A DNA stretch of 64,000 nucleotides, taken from contig JADANN010000364.1 of NCBI GenBank assembly GCA_018806985.1, forward strand, positions 5,635,001-5,699,000, written 5' to 3'. Of the stretch, positions 33,943 through 45,110 are shown in pieces (position 1 is the first letter of the stretch; each line of letters begins with the position of its first letter). The position numbers were made by a program, and so were the translations under genes. The notes beneath the pieces are model-generated. The model did no database searches. It was not told the origin of the DNA and was given only the letters and a program-made list of their open reading frames with translations. The DNA is from Angiostrongylus vasorum (lineage: Eukaryota > Nematoda > Chromadorea > Rhabditida > Metastrongylidae).

Positions 33943-34041
33943 ATAAAGAATATCTCGTATGTTTCTAGGTTTAGACGATTCGATAAGCACCATTTTGGAA
34001 GTCTATGCCTAAGAAAACCGAAAAAAAATTGCCGGCTCTAG
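33943..34041 (+). CDS. Possible terminal exon of the secreted peptide
   Basis: Thirty-two codons plus TAG after a pyrimidine-rich acceptor; the phase matches the exon ending at 33463 across a 479-base intron. The translation contains SRFRRFDKHHFGSLCLRK and ends KKNCRL. The joining is inferred. Confidence 0.25.
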   Translation: MKNISYVSRFRRFDKHHFGSLCLRKPKKNCRL

Positions 34042-34384
34042 GCAGTTCATTAGCTGAGTCCTTCTTCCTTCCTATTCTTCCAATCCTATACCGCACACAC
34101 GGAATTCGGTGATGGGTGGTTGATGAGGTGCAAAAAGAAGGCAATTTCCTGTTAGAATTGATGCGAAGGTGATTGTAGCAAGACGTATTCACAGATTCTA
34201 TGCTGATTTCAATGCAAGAAGAAAACAGAAGAATGGCGCTGAAAACGAAACGTTCTCTCAATCTCTTCCTCTCTGCCGTTCTGCTGTGACCCGTAAATTT
34301 CTCTTATTGACTACGTGACGAAAGACAGCCCAGCTACAAATTGAAAATTGCTGTCGTTCGTAAATTGCAATGTTGCAAAGCTCA

Positions 34385-34708
34385 TAAGAAATCGCCAAAT
34401 AGGTTAGACGAGATCTCGGCTACATCACAATTACATTTAGCTCGTCTTCCGACTTCCGGAAGAGATTGAAGACGGAGACGAACTGTGAGGCAGGACAGAG
34501 GTGCACAGCGTCAAGAGTAGCCGTTGATTTCTTAACATTAGCGCTAGGTGTACAAGAAAGTGTGAAGAATAAAAAAGAATTTCTGGAAGAATCCAGCAAC
34601 GACGGCTTCTTATCGTTGATTGCAACACGTTTGGAAGCTTCTTTCGGCGAGAAGGAAACATATCCTTTCTATCTACACTTTTTTCAGCATTTCTATGTGG
34701 TTATATAA
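34385..34708 (+). CDS. Open coding-like frame, unknown protein
   Basis: A continuous frame of about 105 codons after a TAG, ending TATATAA at 34708. It reads like protein: SSSSDFRKRLKTETNCEAGQ, then AVDFLTLALGVQESV, NKKEFLEESSNDGFLSLIA, and TRLEASFGEK. AG acceptor-like sites at about 34402 and 34439 would fit. It could be the continuation of the signal-peptide exon at 33377 (same strand, compatible phase), which would make a cysteine-containing secreted protein of about 130 residues. Not recognised. Confidence 0.3.
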
Positions 34709-35349
34709 ATGCACTGGTTTCTACGTTCAACCAGTCAACGATTAGCTATGGTTATGGAGTCACCGCTTTTGATAGAACTGTCATTACTTAATCTGGTTAT
34801 CTGCATTCACTACGGTGCCAGAACGGAATCAACAGATCTTAGAAACGAAAAAAAATTAAGACGAAAGGTTCTGAAAGCTCAGCTCACTATGAAAATCAGA
34901 TATCGTTTCAATGATTCTCGCCTGCTATGACCATATTCACATCCAACTTAAACGTTACATTCAGTCTTTTTTCACTATTTTAAAAACTTAAGTACACTGT
35001 TTTTTCTGCGAAGATGATTAATGACAGCTATCTGCGTCACTGGGAACATTGAGTTGTCATTTTGTTGATAGCTTTGAAGAATTTCATACGTTCAGCTATT
35101 GCTCACAGAACAGAATTCTTCAGTGAAACCGTAAGTGGAGCGTGGTGGGTTTTCCTAACGCTTGTTATTAAGTGTGGAATTACAATGACTAAACGAAAAC
35201 CTCGGGTCAAAGAAATGTGATGTTCAACAATATGGTTATTGGCATAAAAGTTCCTTGGCTATGAATGATGCAGAAGGAGGTGAGACTAATCCAAAAGTAA
35301 TCAAGGATTTCTCGCAATTGGTAGGAAAACTGTTTAGGTCCTGGTCAGA
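34709..35349. other. Unassigned stretch
   Basis: AT-rich; nothing supportable. Confidence 0.4.
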
Positions 35350-35700
35350 TCATTTTTCGTTAGGTTGCTTTTTACTTCTGATGCGTGTCTTCACACCGAT
35401 ATGAGGATTTTTACGAATGTCACGAAAGGAGGTTTTCAGTTCAAGTGGCTCCTTGGCGCATGTTACTGAGAGGATTTCGTTGAGAGAGATGTTCAGAAAG
35501 GAGAGGAGGTCACTACTGGATGAAAAGAGCAAACGAGCGTAAAGCTCACCTGTAGCTTTTGAGACGGAGTGATGCATCATACCTGAAAAAAAAGAAGATG
35601 AGCACATAGATCCCGTATCTGTTCCACAGTCGTTAGGATTCGAATGAACAATTTTGAAGCCCGACTCAGGAGTTTTTGGAATGTAAACATAGCACAGCAT
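35350..35700 (-). CDS. Hypothetical protein, 116 residues
   Basis: An uninterrupted ORF with an in-frame stop just upstream of its ATG and coding-like composition. It begins MLCYVYIPKTPESGFKIVHS, has a Ser-rich middle, then ATGELYARLLF, DLLSFLNISLNEILSV and a basic C-terminus (RIRSKKQPNEK). No signal peptide or membrane segment. Inside it, TTTTTTTCAG|GTATG at about 35593 and CTACAG|GTGAGC at about 35550 could instead define a 33-base exon, so the ORF may be a chance reading of intron plus exon. Not recognised. Confidence 0.35.
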   Translation of the reverse strand: MLCYVYIPKTPESGFKIVHSNPNDCGTDTGSMCSSSFFSGMMHHSVSKATGELYARLLFSSSSDLLSFLNISLNEILSVTCAKEPLELKTSFRDIRKNPHIGVKTRIRSKKQPNEK

Positions 35701-36044
35701 CGTGTAAACACTTTAAAATACTCGATGATAGCTAAGGAGGCAATATTCGGAATCGTTCTCTAGATCTACTATTAATGGGCTCGATAGCAAACAACTGCTA
35801 AAGCGCGGGTTACAATGGCCCAAATATAATTTCGTGACATCCATATCTCATGAAAATGCTAGAGATATGAGCAGTACGACAGCTTTTATATCCCACAATA
35901 ATTAAATTTACCCTAAAAACATGGTGGAGACCAGAACTGGTGGAAAATTAGTTTAGAGACGCGGACGCCTTTCTTCGATCAGCTTTCAGACAGGGATTAC
36001 GTCGGATGAGAAAACGCTTTGGTTTTCTTAGCTTTTTAAGTAAA

Positions 36045-36314
36045 GGGAGCGTGTGGCACAGTGGTCTGAGGCGCCACTGCGACACACTTGGGATCGATCC
36101 CCGAGCCTATGGCCCAACAAGCCTTCCATCCCTCCAGGGTCGACAAACTGGTGCCAGACTTCTCTGGGAGGATAGCAGCATTACCTCGATACACCGGTAG
36201 GCCACCGCGAGTCATTGTAAAGGCCAGATATGCATTCAATCGCCTCCAGCGGTACTTAATGAAGTCGAATGCATGGCGCATCCCTCACGGATTGATCAAC
36301 GCCGAGAGCTTTAG
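36045..36314 (+). repeat. tRNA-derived SINE, family A, with target-site duplication
   Basis: A box GTGTGGCACAGTGGTCTGAG and B box GGGATCGATCCCCG, full body and end GATTGATCAACGCCGAG. The 15-mer AGCTTTTTAAGTAAA flanks it at 36030-36044 and 36315-36329, the mark of LINE-driven insertion. Confidence 0.9.
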
Positions 36315-36579
36315 AGCTTTTTAAGTAAAATTGCATATTGAAAATGTCTGATATCCAGATGGATCCTAAACAAATAGGTACGGCATGGTTATCCAAGGAC
36401 GCCCAAAGTCCGAATTGTCTCATTAGAAATCAACATCAACCAGGATTCGAAAGGTCAGTGGGGAGAGAAAACCACACTGCTTTATGGCGCAGCTGAATCC
36501 ACATCCAAACTCAACGAGCTCAATAAAAAATACTTGCAGCACAAAGAAAGACGCACTGAGAGCGGAATGCTATGTGAAG

Positions 36580-36935
36580 AAGGTCTTCACATCTACTGTG
36601 CACATCCCAGCGCTTCTCACATTCGATTCGTTTACTCGCATCCATCATCCACTATGATACTCCAACTTTTACGTGTGGCTTCGATTGCTGCTTAAAAATT
36701 TTCACTTCATCTTGAATGCGGTAGAATGCTTGTCGAGTCGATTCTCACTAGAGATGAGATAGCCGAGCTAGTGTCCCCAGTTGGATTGCAGAGATGGGTT
36801 TTTTCGGGGCACGTCCGGTACCAATTTTCCCATCCCGAAGGAATGGAATGGGAAGTATGGTGAGTCTGGGGAAGGATCAAACCAGTACCGTGCTCGTGAT
36901 GACCGGCATCAGTTCCACTACGCTGCCCGCATCCT
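36580..36935 (-). repeat. tRNA-derived SINE, family B, copy 1 of a tandem run
   Basis: On the complement: CACTAGGATGCGGGCAGCGT (A box region), GGTACTGGTTTGATCC (B box), body, and the end CACAGTAGATGTGAAGACC. Diverged from the two copies that follow. Confidence 0.75.
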
Positions 36936-36939
36936 AGTG

Positions 36940-37730
36940 CCGTTATAAAGTTTGGAGAATAAGATTTTTTTTTCTTTATTTGACCCGTCTTCACGTGCAC
37001 TGTGCGGATCCCAGAACTTCTCACGTTCGATTCGTCTCTTCGCATCCATTATCCACGAAGATCTTCCAACTTCACGTGTGGCTTCGTTGCTGCTTGAGGA
37101 TTTTCATTTCATCTTGAATGTCGTAGAATACTGGTCGAGCAATTCTCCCTGGACTACTGAGAAAGCTGGGCTGGAGCGTTCGCAATTGGATTACAGAGGG
37201 TGATTTTTTTTCTTAGACAAGTCCGGTACCAGTTTCCAGACCCGGAGGGATTAGAGGCTTGATGGCTCGGGGCAGAATCGAACTAGCACCGTGCTCGTGA
37301 TGACCGGCATCAATTCCACTACGCTGCCCGCATCCTAGTGCCGTTATAAAGTTTGGAGAATAAGATTTTTTTTTCTTTATTTGACCCGTCTTCACGTGCA
37401 CTGTGCGGATCCCAGAACTTCTCACGTTCGATTCGTCTCTTCGCATCCATTATCCACGAAGATCTTCCAACTTCACGTGTGGCTTCGGTTGCTGCTTGAG
37501 GATTTTCATTTCATCTTGAATGTCGTAGAATACTGGTCGAGCAATTCTCCCTGGACTACTGAGAAAGCTGGGCTGGAGCGTTCTGAATTGAACTGCAGAG
37601 AGTGACTTTTTCCCAGGCAAGTCCGTTACCAATTTCCCGATCCCGGGGTGATCAGAGGCTTGGTTGGCCCAAAGCGGAATTGAACTAGCACTATGCTCGC
37701 GGTGACAGAAATCACTATCACTGTACAAAT
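36940..37730 (-). repeat. Two tandem family B SINEs, 401-bp duplication
   Basis: The stretch from CGTTATAAAGTTTGGAGAAT (36941) to about 37190 recurs almost without change 401 bases later (from 37342 to about 37590). Both copies are head-to-tail with the one before. B boxes on the complement read GCTAGTTCGATTCTGCCCC (about 37290) and GCTAGTTCAATTCCGC (about 37690). Confidence 0.85.
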
Positions 37731-37894
37731 AGGATTTTTATAAGATTTTATAGCAGCTAAATAAGATTTTATAACAAATATTTGCCACTTTTATTGATAT
37801 GCAGTGTGTAGCTTAATCGCTTAATCCTTGCTCGATTATTTTTTTATGTAGCATTTTTTCCTAACACTCTATTAACAGGTTGACAGAAGTGATC

Positions 37895-38815
37895 CTCTCA
37901 ATGCGTCAAGGTCGCATCGTACTGCTTCGTGAGTTCAAACCTAAACATGAAGCTAATAATAGCAACGCGAAGTATCAAAGCACAGACAAGTAAGTGGCTT
38001 TCAAACGCAAAATGCACAAATGCTTCTCAAGGTTTTATATCGGCAATGGGAGTCTTGACGGTGGTAATGGTCCTTGACCGCCCGCCATTCACTAAATGAC
38101 GACGACAATGTCAAACCAATAATCGAAGCTGCCCATTTACGAACTACTTGAGAAGTTGTGGAATAAACTCAACATTCATAATTCGGTCACCAACATTTGT
38201 CGCTTAAAAGACAAACGTAAGGTGAAAAAACCTCGATAAATGGGTGTCGCATGAACTGCCCGAATGGGAGCTAAATTGTCGTCACGAAATATGCGCAGCG
38301 CTAATACGAAAAAAACCTCTCACTTCTCGATAGTATTGTGACATGCGATAAAAAAGGGTATCCTGTGCGACAATCTGACTACGTTCTGAACCAAAATGAA
38401 CCTTGAAAATGAAAATTCCAGACCAGATTTGCAAATAAAGGATGATTATGAGGATTTTTTTTTGGTTTTCGGCAGAGAAAACATGTGAAAAAAGCGTCTT
38501 AATTAAGAGCCTATGACGGAGAAATGGTGTCACGAAGCCAACAGAAGAGGTCTAATCTTGTTGCACGGCAATCACAAGCTGCACAACTAACTCGAGAAAG
38601 GTTGAATGAGTTGCGCTATGAAACCCTATTTGGAACTTGTACCCCTCAATCTTTCATCCATCATAGTCAATGGATCACTCGCTCAATAATTACGAATCTT
38701 CCGAATGCAATTTTTGGAATATAATCTTCTAAGCACCACGAGAAACACTAGCTGGTAGATCTTCAACGACAAAACCGCTGCATCAAATCTCTTCAAAGAA
38801 TTCGCTGCTTTAAGA
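37895..38815 (+). pseudogene. mariner-family transposase relic
   Basis: Mariner transposases are DDD(34)D cut-and-paste enzymes. The frame is shifted several times and stopped repeatedly, but the family's landmarks appear in order: RIVLLREFKPKHEA (37913), CFSRF and GNGSLD (38020-38060), DDDNVKPIIEA (38098), LDKWVSHELPE (38234), LLDSIVTCDKKG (38325, holding the first catalytic Asp) and QLTRERLNELRYETL (38580). The usual HDNARPH block with the second Asp is destroyed. Mariners are known in hookworms. Not functional; terminal repeats were not identified. Confidence 0.8.
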
Positions 38816-38984
38816 ATTCCGAAACGGCGATATTAAACAATAAAATCGTATTTGAACCAAACTATGGTGTTTCCAGACTGTTGCTTAGATTCCTTTTTCG
38901 TCATTCGATTTGCGCCAAACTAATAAAAAGCAGTCACAACTCTCGACTATATTACAGGAATTTGTAAGTCTTAGTAAAAGAAAC

Positions 38985-39190
38985 TGCGCATGCGTTCCGC
39001 TGCTGTTCGAGAATTTTTGGCCTTCTCTATGAGTGTTGTTGAATGCAGTTCGAGCCTAATACCTGTGGAATCCTGTAATAGCCGGGTTAAAGTGTTCCCA
39101 CGTGGATTACAGGAAGCTTCCCACCCTAGTCCGGCACCAATTCCCCAACCCAAAGGGAAGGGGGGTCCAGCTTGCCCAACAAGGGCACTC
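38985..39190 (-). repeat. SINE family B-like fragment
   Basis: On the complement, CCCAACCCAAAGG-type text reads GGGTTGGGGAATTGGTGCCG, followed by the paired AATCCACGTGGGAA block and AGGCTCGAACTGCATTCAAC, matching the body of family B; the tRNA-like head is lost. Confidence 0.45.
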
Positions 39191-39528
39191 GATAGTGGGA
39201 AAATCGTGAACAAATAGGAACATTAACTGCGAAATTGTTTATAGAAACTCTGTCACATACTAGTATTTGCTCAGCAAGCAGGGGGTCAGTGGAAAGTACT
39301 CATTCTTAACTCCATTTCTGGTTCCTTTTTCTTTAAACTGCCCGCCGAGTTCGCCATGAAGGGATTCTGTCATGCTTCCACTCAGATTCCACTTCCACAT
39401 TTTCAACATAACTCGCCAGTGTTTCCCTTTTGCCAACGCGTAACACTGTACTACAAACATGAAATTTGTTTGAAAGGTTTCTAGGGTTTAAGATTGGTTC
39501 GGTTTTAGATGTTCCATTTGATTTTCAG

Positions 39529-39585
39529 GGAAAGCCGCTAAGCGATCTCCAGAGAATGATTGCAGCTTCGTATATTCTCAAAAAG
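39529..39585 (+). CDS. Short exon between strong splice sites
   Basis: GATTTTCAG (ending 39528) and AAG|GTACGT (39585/39586) bound 57 bases, open as GKPLSDLQRMIAASYILKK or, in another frame, as a Lys/Ser-rich peptide. A nearby stretch from 39633 to the TGA at 39726-39728 reads CETKYDYAIVASEDVRVHLF, like a WD-repeat blade (ASEDxRVHLF), and could be the next exon through a weak acceptor. If real this is the remnant or 3' end of a WD-type gene; no other blades were found. Confidence 0.35.
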
Positions 39586-39821
39586 GTACGTTTTATCATC
39601 GTAATTTTGAGCAGGAATAAAAAGTCAATCTCATGTGTGAAACCAAGTACGACTATGCTATCGTTGCTTCTGAAGACGTACGCGTTCATCTATTCAATTT
39701 TTCTCAAAAGCTCATCGATCTTAAATGAGTGCTTCATGTGTCATACTAACAATATGCGGCTTCACTTCAAAGCAATACGCTTGTAATAAACATAATTTTC
39801 TCCAAGAATTAAGCGATAAAC

Positions 39822-40110
39822 AATAAAGGATAAAACGTTCGGCGCTGACCAATCCTTGAATGACAAGCGAGGAATTCGCCTTCATTGAACATCGTGAGAA
39901 GTAACTGAATACATATCTGGCCTATACAGTAACTTTCGGTGACCTACCGATGTATCGAGTAAGTGCTGTTATGCACCCACAGCAGTTTACCTACATGACA
40001 CGTGTGGGAGAAGGGCTGACTTGGTTGGCCAGGGAAACACGGTCGAAACAACGGCTCTGTGCACATTGCAGGACACTTTAACCACTGCGCTACACGCGCC
40101 GTCCATCCCA
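39822..40110 (-). repeat. tRNA-derived SINE, family A, diverged copy
   Basis: On the complement the A box reads GTAGCGCAGTGGTTAAAG and the B box TTGTTTCGACCGTG; the body and the GATTGGTCAGCGCCGAACG end match family A. Confidence 0.7.
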
Positions 40111-40185
40111 GAATTGAAAAGATGTTGGGGAATGGCCATATTTTTTGCATAGACCTCTGATATATCCACTTTTTAGTATCAGAAC

Positions 40186-40467
40186 GCGTGAAGAGCAGTG
40201 GTTAGAGGGTACAATACAATAGACACCGGATCGATCGCTGGTTCGATTCCGCGCCCTGGGGTCACAAAGTCCCGCATCCATTTGGGTAGGCGAATTGCTA
40301 ACGGACTTGTATGGAATGATAGCAGCAGTGACTTTATACATTGCTGGGCCACCGCGAGTCATTGTAAAGGCCAGATATGCATTCAATCTTTTCTACGTTG
40401 TTTGACGAATTCGAATGCGAGGCGCATCCCTAGGACATTGACCAACTCCAGACGGTTTATGTTTGCC
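40186..40467 (+). repeat. tRNA-derived SINE, family A
   Basis: A box-like GAGCAGTGGTTAGAGGG and a perfect B box GGTTCGATTCCGC at 40241, then the body GGGCCACCGCGAGTCATTGT and the end GACATTGACCAACTCCAGA. It stands head-to-head with the minus copy at 39822-40110, 75 bases away. Confidence 0.75.
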
Positions 40468-43400
40468 TCTTACCCTCACTTTGCAAATTAATTGCATTAG
40501 AAACACGAAGAACGCCATACGCTTGCTGTGGCCTTCTTTTTTCAATGTTTTTTGGCGAAAAAGTAACTGCCGAAGATTCTCATGAGTTTGTTAGTGGCAA
40601 AAGCTTACTCCATGCTAAGCTTTTTTATGGAAATTGAGAACTCCTCAGGTTCGGAAACTATTCTGGTAGTGGGAAAGGGGTGATAGAGGTGAACCTTGTC
40701 ACAAATCTTAGGTAGACACGAAGAAACACTCCCATTGCCCGACAACTATAAGGCGGTAAAGCATTCATTGGTGGATGCCCTTTAAGTCCACATAATTATG
40801 GGCCAGTCCGGGTCAATGTGTTCATTCAAAGGACGGCGATGTCAACGAATGGCATTTTGGATATTCGATTGAAATGGAGTGACTTCAACGAAGAAAATAT
40901 GACATTCGCTATTCGAACTATTACAGTTCTGAAATTCACAAATGTGGAACCTGTTATTACAGTTTAATAAGTAATGTAAGCGCAAAGGACTTAAGTGTAG
41001 AAGGCCAGACAGAAAGAGATGCCAAAACATTAAATCGCCCACTTATCAGATTCCATCGTCGTGGGATTTTGAGCTATAAAGCCATTTCATTCTAGGCAAC
41101 CTAATAAAGTGCTCACATCTCTTACTGTTCAGCAGAACAGTTACTAATTTTAATTAAAGGAAAATGGATGACGAGAAAGCATTATCTGCTACTCACTTTT
41201 CAATTGGAACGGATTCTCTTTCAGAGGGTTCAGCTCGCTTCGAGAATGTACATATCCCGTAGAACATGGTGTCCTTCCATGACCAAATCCAGTCCATTTC
41301 AGCTTAGTTTAGAGAACTACGTCGTCTTTAGAAGACTATTCACAATTCCGTATTCTGAAAAAAAAGCAGTTTTGCAACAAACTGGAGAGAATCAGCAAAC
41401 AAACATGTAGGTCTAGGAACGGTGAAAATATTGTAAAACGACGATGTAAAAAAAAATAGGGCGAAGATCGATTGCAAAAGTAGGCATCATAGAAAGGGTC
41501 GAAGTTCCTACTATATTAGTTTTTCATCGTTGTGGGAAGAAAGAGAAATGAAATCGTCTAGATAAAAAAGAAACCTTCTTCGTTTAGGTTTAACATGTTG
41601 TCGTTACAAATCTTACACCTACTCAAGTACTTGAATGGTTCGCATTTGAAAAGAACCGTGCAGGTCCAATACATTTTCCATTTAACTAATAAATTATTGA
41701 CCACCAGTAATTTTTTTCTACTGAAGCGCCGATAAATTCTGCACCTTCCCAGATCGTAATTACAGGCATTCATCCGTTCGTGTGGATCGGAAGGAGGTCT
41801 GTCACTTTGCGATTAGGGTTGCTATCCTGATGTTGATGAATGCGGGCATTTGTTAACTCCTAGCCAGGCTTCCAAGTGGAGACGGAAAATGAAAAAAAAT
41901 GGGAAGAAAAAATTCCTTCTCCGCTTGACTTATTCTGTTGGAAGACAAACTTCCACAGTAACCTCTAGTTTAACATGCCCTTCCATTAAGTGCTCTCAGT
42001 GAACGAAATTCGTTCGTCATCAATCAAATGTCCCAGTGATTTGTTTTCTTTTCGTTTCTTTTTTTTCATAGAAGAAACATAAATGAGAGACCGCCATTGA
42101 GAGGGGGAAGCAAGGAACAAATGAACGATGACAACTGGCCACTGGGATGATAGGAAGACAGATTTTCATGAGTGAAGACAGTGGAGGACTTTCGTTTAGA
42201 GAAAGTAGTGGAGTGAAAAAACAGAATCGCATCCTGGTTGAGCAGATATACTTGTTCTATCCTCTTGCTACGCGACATACGAGACTCGACGACATTAAAC
42301 GAAAAAAAGAAAAGAATGTGAGACTCCAGAAACATAGCACTTCATCGTACAAAAAGAACCAAACTTATAATTAAGTAAATAGCACGTTGCTTGCAACTAA
42401 CAACTTTAAGTGTAATTTTGCATCTTGTTATATTAAACAAACATTGAAAAAATTTCAGATGTATCCTTGATTCTTCGAGAACGCAAATCATTCACGGAAG
42501 TCTCTCCTGAGTACGGTAGCAACTGTACATAAAAATCATCTACACCTTAGTATTTACAAATGAATTTGGTAGATAAGAGTTTAGATAAGGATTTGGACCA
42601 CATTTAGCCTAGAAAACGAGAGACTGCTTATAGATGGTAAAGTGCTATTAAGTGACACATGACAAACTTGTTATTCGGTCTTACGCTGAAGAAATTTTAA
42701 AGCTCAATATCTGTTAGAACCAAGCGAGTTCATGCACAGATAAATTGATTAATTTAGGGCTATTTTGCAAAGTAGTAAGTGAAAAAATTCAGTGTCTCAT
42801 TTTCGTTTTCTGAACGCATAAATGAAGCAATATTGTGGCCAGACACCGTATCTAAAATTGTTTAAAGAGAAGCTTTTCTCTTTAATGCTGTTTTTTTCTG
42901 TCGCGGTTTCTTTGCTCAGCAGCTCAATTTCCTAGAGTCCCAAAGTATAGTTGAGTCGTTTTCTTCTCAGGTCTTACAAGTACGGCATTGGACGACGACA
43001 GGTGAGATAATATCGGTTACGTGCCCAATTACGACACGGTTGGCCGATTCTCCCGCATCACGAGTTGGTTGAGCGTCGTGACAAGGAAGTTCCGGCCGGC
43101 ATCACAACAAGAAAGGTCATCACTGGTGAAGGCATGCGATCTTACGATTTCCTAAAATTTAGGATAGAAGCCTAAGAAATCGACATTACTGCTTAGTTAC
43201 AAGTTCAGCCACTCCGGAACTAGCCCTCGCAAATTCATATGAACGTTGAGGAGCGATTACTTTCGTATATAATTCCAAACATTCAAATCAGACTTCAAAC
43301 GAAGATTTTAGAGAAAAGTGCGGAGTGATCTGACACTTTTCGAAGTAGGGCACAACTTTCAAAATGCCTTTAAATTGGTGAAAAATACGGAGACCAACTG

Positions 43401-44439
43401 TCTTCTTGACGATCCCTACTGACCTTTGACATTTCCAGGTTCATTTACTGTAGCGGTGGCAATCAGTTGATCAGAGTAATGTGAAATCGTATGAGCTGCA
43501 ACATATTTTTTCCTTTGTATACCTAATATCTCCAGAGGATCAAAAAGACTGAATTTTGCGAAATTTACTAAAATCCTAATACGTGTAGGCCAAAGGTGCA
43601 CAAAACAAGCCCGCATAGAAAGATTGACAATTTGATAAGACACATGAAAATGGATGAAACAAAAGTATAAACACCAGAGAAATGAGAAGATTAACGAGAA
43701 GGCACAGAAAACAAAATTACTGACTTTGTAGGTTAACACAAATACTAAAATATGTCTACCTTTGAATGGAGATGCGGGAGTTCAGAATTCAAAGTCAGGG
43801 TAGGGAAAATACGAAGGATTTCATTAAGCTCGAAAAAGAAACGATTTCACTGGCAAACAGTGATTCCACTTTAAGTGGTTTAATTGTACCGAGATCGTGA
43901 GAAAAATTTGGTTGCTAAAGGTGTTTTCATACGTCGGTGGTAGAATCCAGCAGTAGAACAGACAGAGTAGTAAAGAGATTCATTGCTGCTACCTCCATCC
44001 CTTTGTGTGTCCAAAGATAAAAAGTGGTAGCGTAAGCAGTTAATGAGTTCTTGAAGGAGAAAAAAAAACGATATTGGACTACATAGAGGCTTTCGACGAC
44101 GTTGTCAATGATTTGGATTCAAATTATATTATAAATGGACTAAAAAATGTCCCCACTTTAGAGAGCAAAGCCAAGGAAATGTTCTTAAGGAATAATGAAA
44201 ATTCATTTTCAACTTTGCCCTTAGTGCCAAAATAATCGATAAATATCCGAAACAAAATCACTCCATAATCCAATTTTCTCTATAAAAAAAACATGCAGCT
44301 CTTAGTTGACCTTCTAGAGAGTGCGATGGGACACTTCATGATCCCATTATTATCACTGATATGGGAAGTCGGTCAGCGCCTGATCTCAATCGTACACTTG
44401 GCCAAAAATATGTCCTGACGAGGACCAAATCATGAAAAA
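40468..44439. other. Unassigned stretch
   Basis: Nearly 4 kb with no repeat family or supportable gene recognised. A hydrophobic 107-codon minus-strand open frame (43416-43739) lies opposite a purine-rich tract and is probably not coding. Confidence 0.35.
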
Positions 44440-44742
44440 TCAAACAAGGCAAGAAGGAACTGTTCTCTTAAAATTCAGTACTTTGCGAGCGTTACGTTTG
44501 AATGAGAATACGAAGAGTGAATGAACAGATGGTCTGGAATAATCGATGGGAATTTGAGCGAAAGAAATTGCTGAGGTCTCGTCGAAGTTGAAGTGTTCGA
44601 CAATTGCAAACAAGTGTTCACTGTGTGCGAAGCGAAGAGCAACCGCACGGACAATTCGAGGGTATTCAACTTGAAAAAGTGTGCCTATTAGACGATCCGA
44701 AATCAGATTAGCTTCAATTTGACGAACTCTAGGGTAGTGCAT
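44440..44742 (-). CDS. Hypothetical protein, 100 residues
   Basis: An intact ORF with an in-frame TAA just before its ATG and good coding-like codon choice (many TTC, GTC, CGT, CTC). It begins MHYPRVRQIEANLISDRLIG, continues EYPRIVRAVALRFAHSEHLF, has NFDETSAISFAQIPIDYSRP and a basic end. No signal peptide or membrane helix. No introns are evident. The flanking sequence is repeat-poor on the left and has a decayed SINE on the right. I do not recognise the family. Confidence 0.4.
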   Translation of the reverse strand: MHYPRVRQIEANLISDRLIGTLFQVEYPRIVRAVALRFAHSEHLFAIVEHFNFDETSAISFAQIPIDYSRPSVHSLFVFSFKRNARKVLNFKRTVPSCLV

Positions 44743-44829
44743 ACTTTAATTCACTAACCACAGGGGCATGAGAGTCGCCTAAGCATTTAATGTATTTCGA
44801 TCGAATATTGTTATAAAGTACAACTTGAG

Positions 44830-45045
44830 CGATGCGCCATGAATTCAGCTCCATTCGATGCATTACAGAGGTGATTGAAAGCGTATTTGCTCCACACTAT
44901 TAATTACGATGCTCTATCGATGTATCAAGTCAGTGCGGCTATCCTCCCATATGAGTCTATTGCCATTTTGGCGAACCTGTTGGGATATAAGCCTTATTGA
45001 GCCCGAGGCGCGAGATCTAACGGAATGTGCATTACACATCATCTC
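44830..45045 (-). repeat. tRNA-derived SINE, family A, decayed copy
   Basis: GCTCCATTCGATGCATTACAG, then CATCGATAGAG-type body (plus-strand TCTATCGATGTATCAAGTCA) and GGCTATCCTCCCATATGAGT match family A on the minus strand; the head is heavily mutated. Confidence 0.55.
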
Positions 45046-45110
45046 GAATCACTACGACAAACGCACTCAAATAATGTTATACTAAATGTAATTAATTGTA
45101 ATAAAGAGTA

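Noticed and set aside
37878..37936. Exon between TTAACAG and CTTC|GTGAGT
   Set aside because: The same bases encode the mariner N-terminal block (RIVLLREFKPKHEA), so the splice-like sites are fortuitous.
41164..41400. Frame starting MDDEKALSATHFSIG with three TAG codons that could once have been CAG
   Set aside because: Stop density equals chance, there are no splice sites and no homologue is recognised.
43416..43739. 107-codon hydrophobic minus-strand ORF, receptor-like
   Set aside because: It lies opposite a purine-rich, low-complexity plus strand, which by itself produces Phe/Leu/Ser-rich translations; no receptor motif or splice sites.
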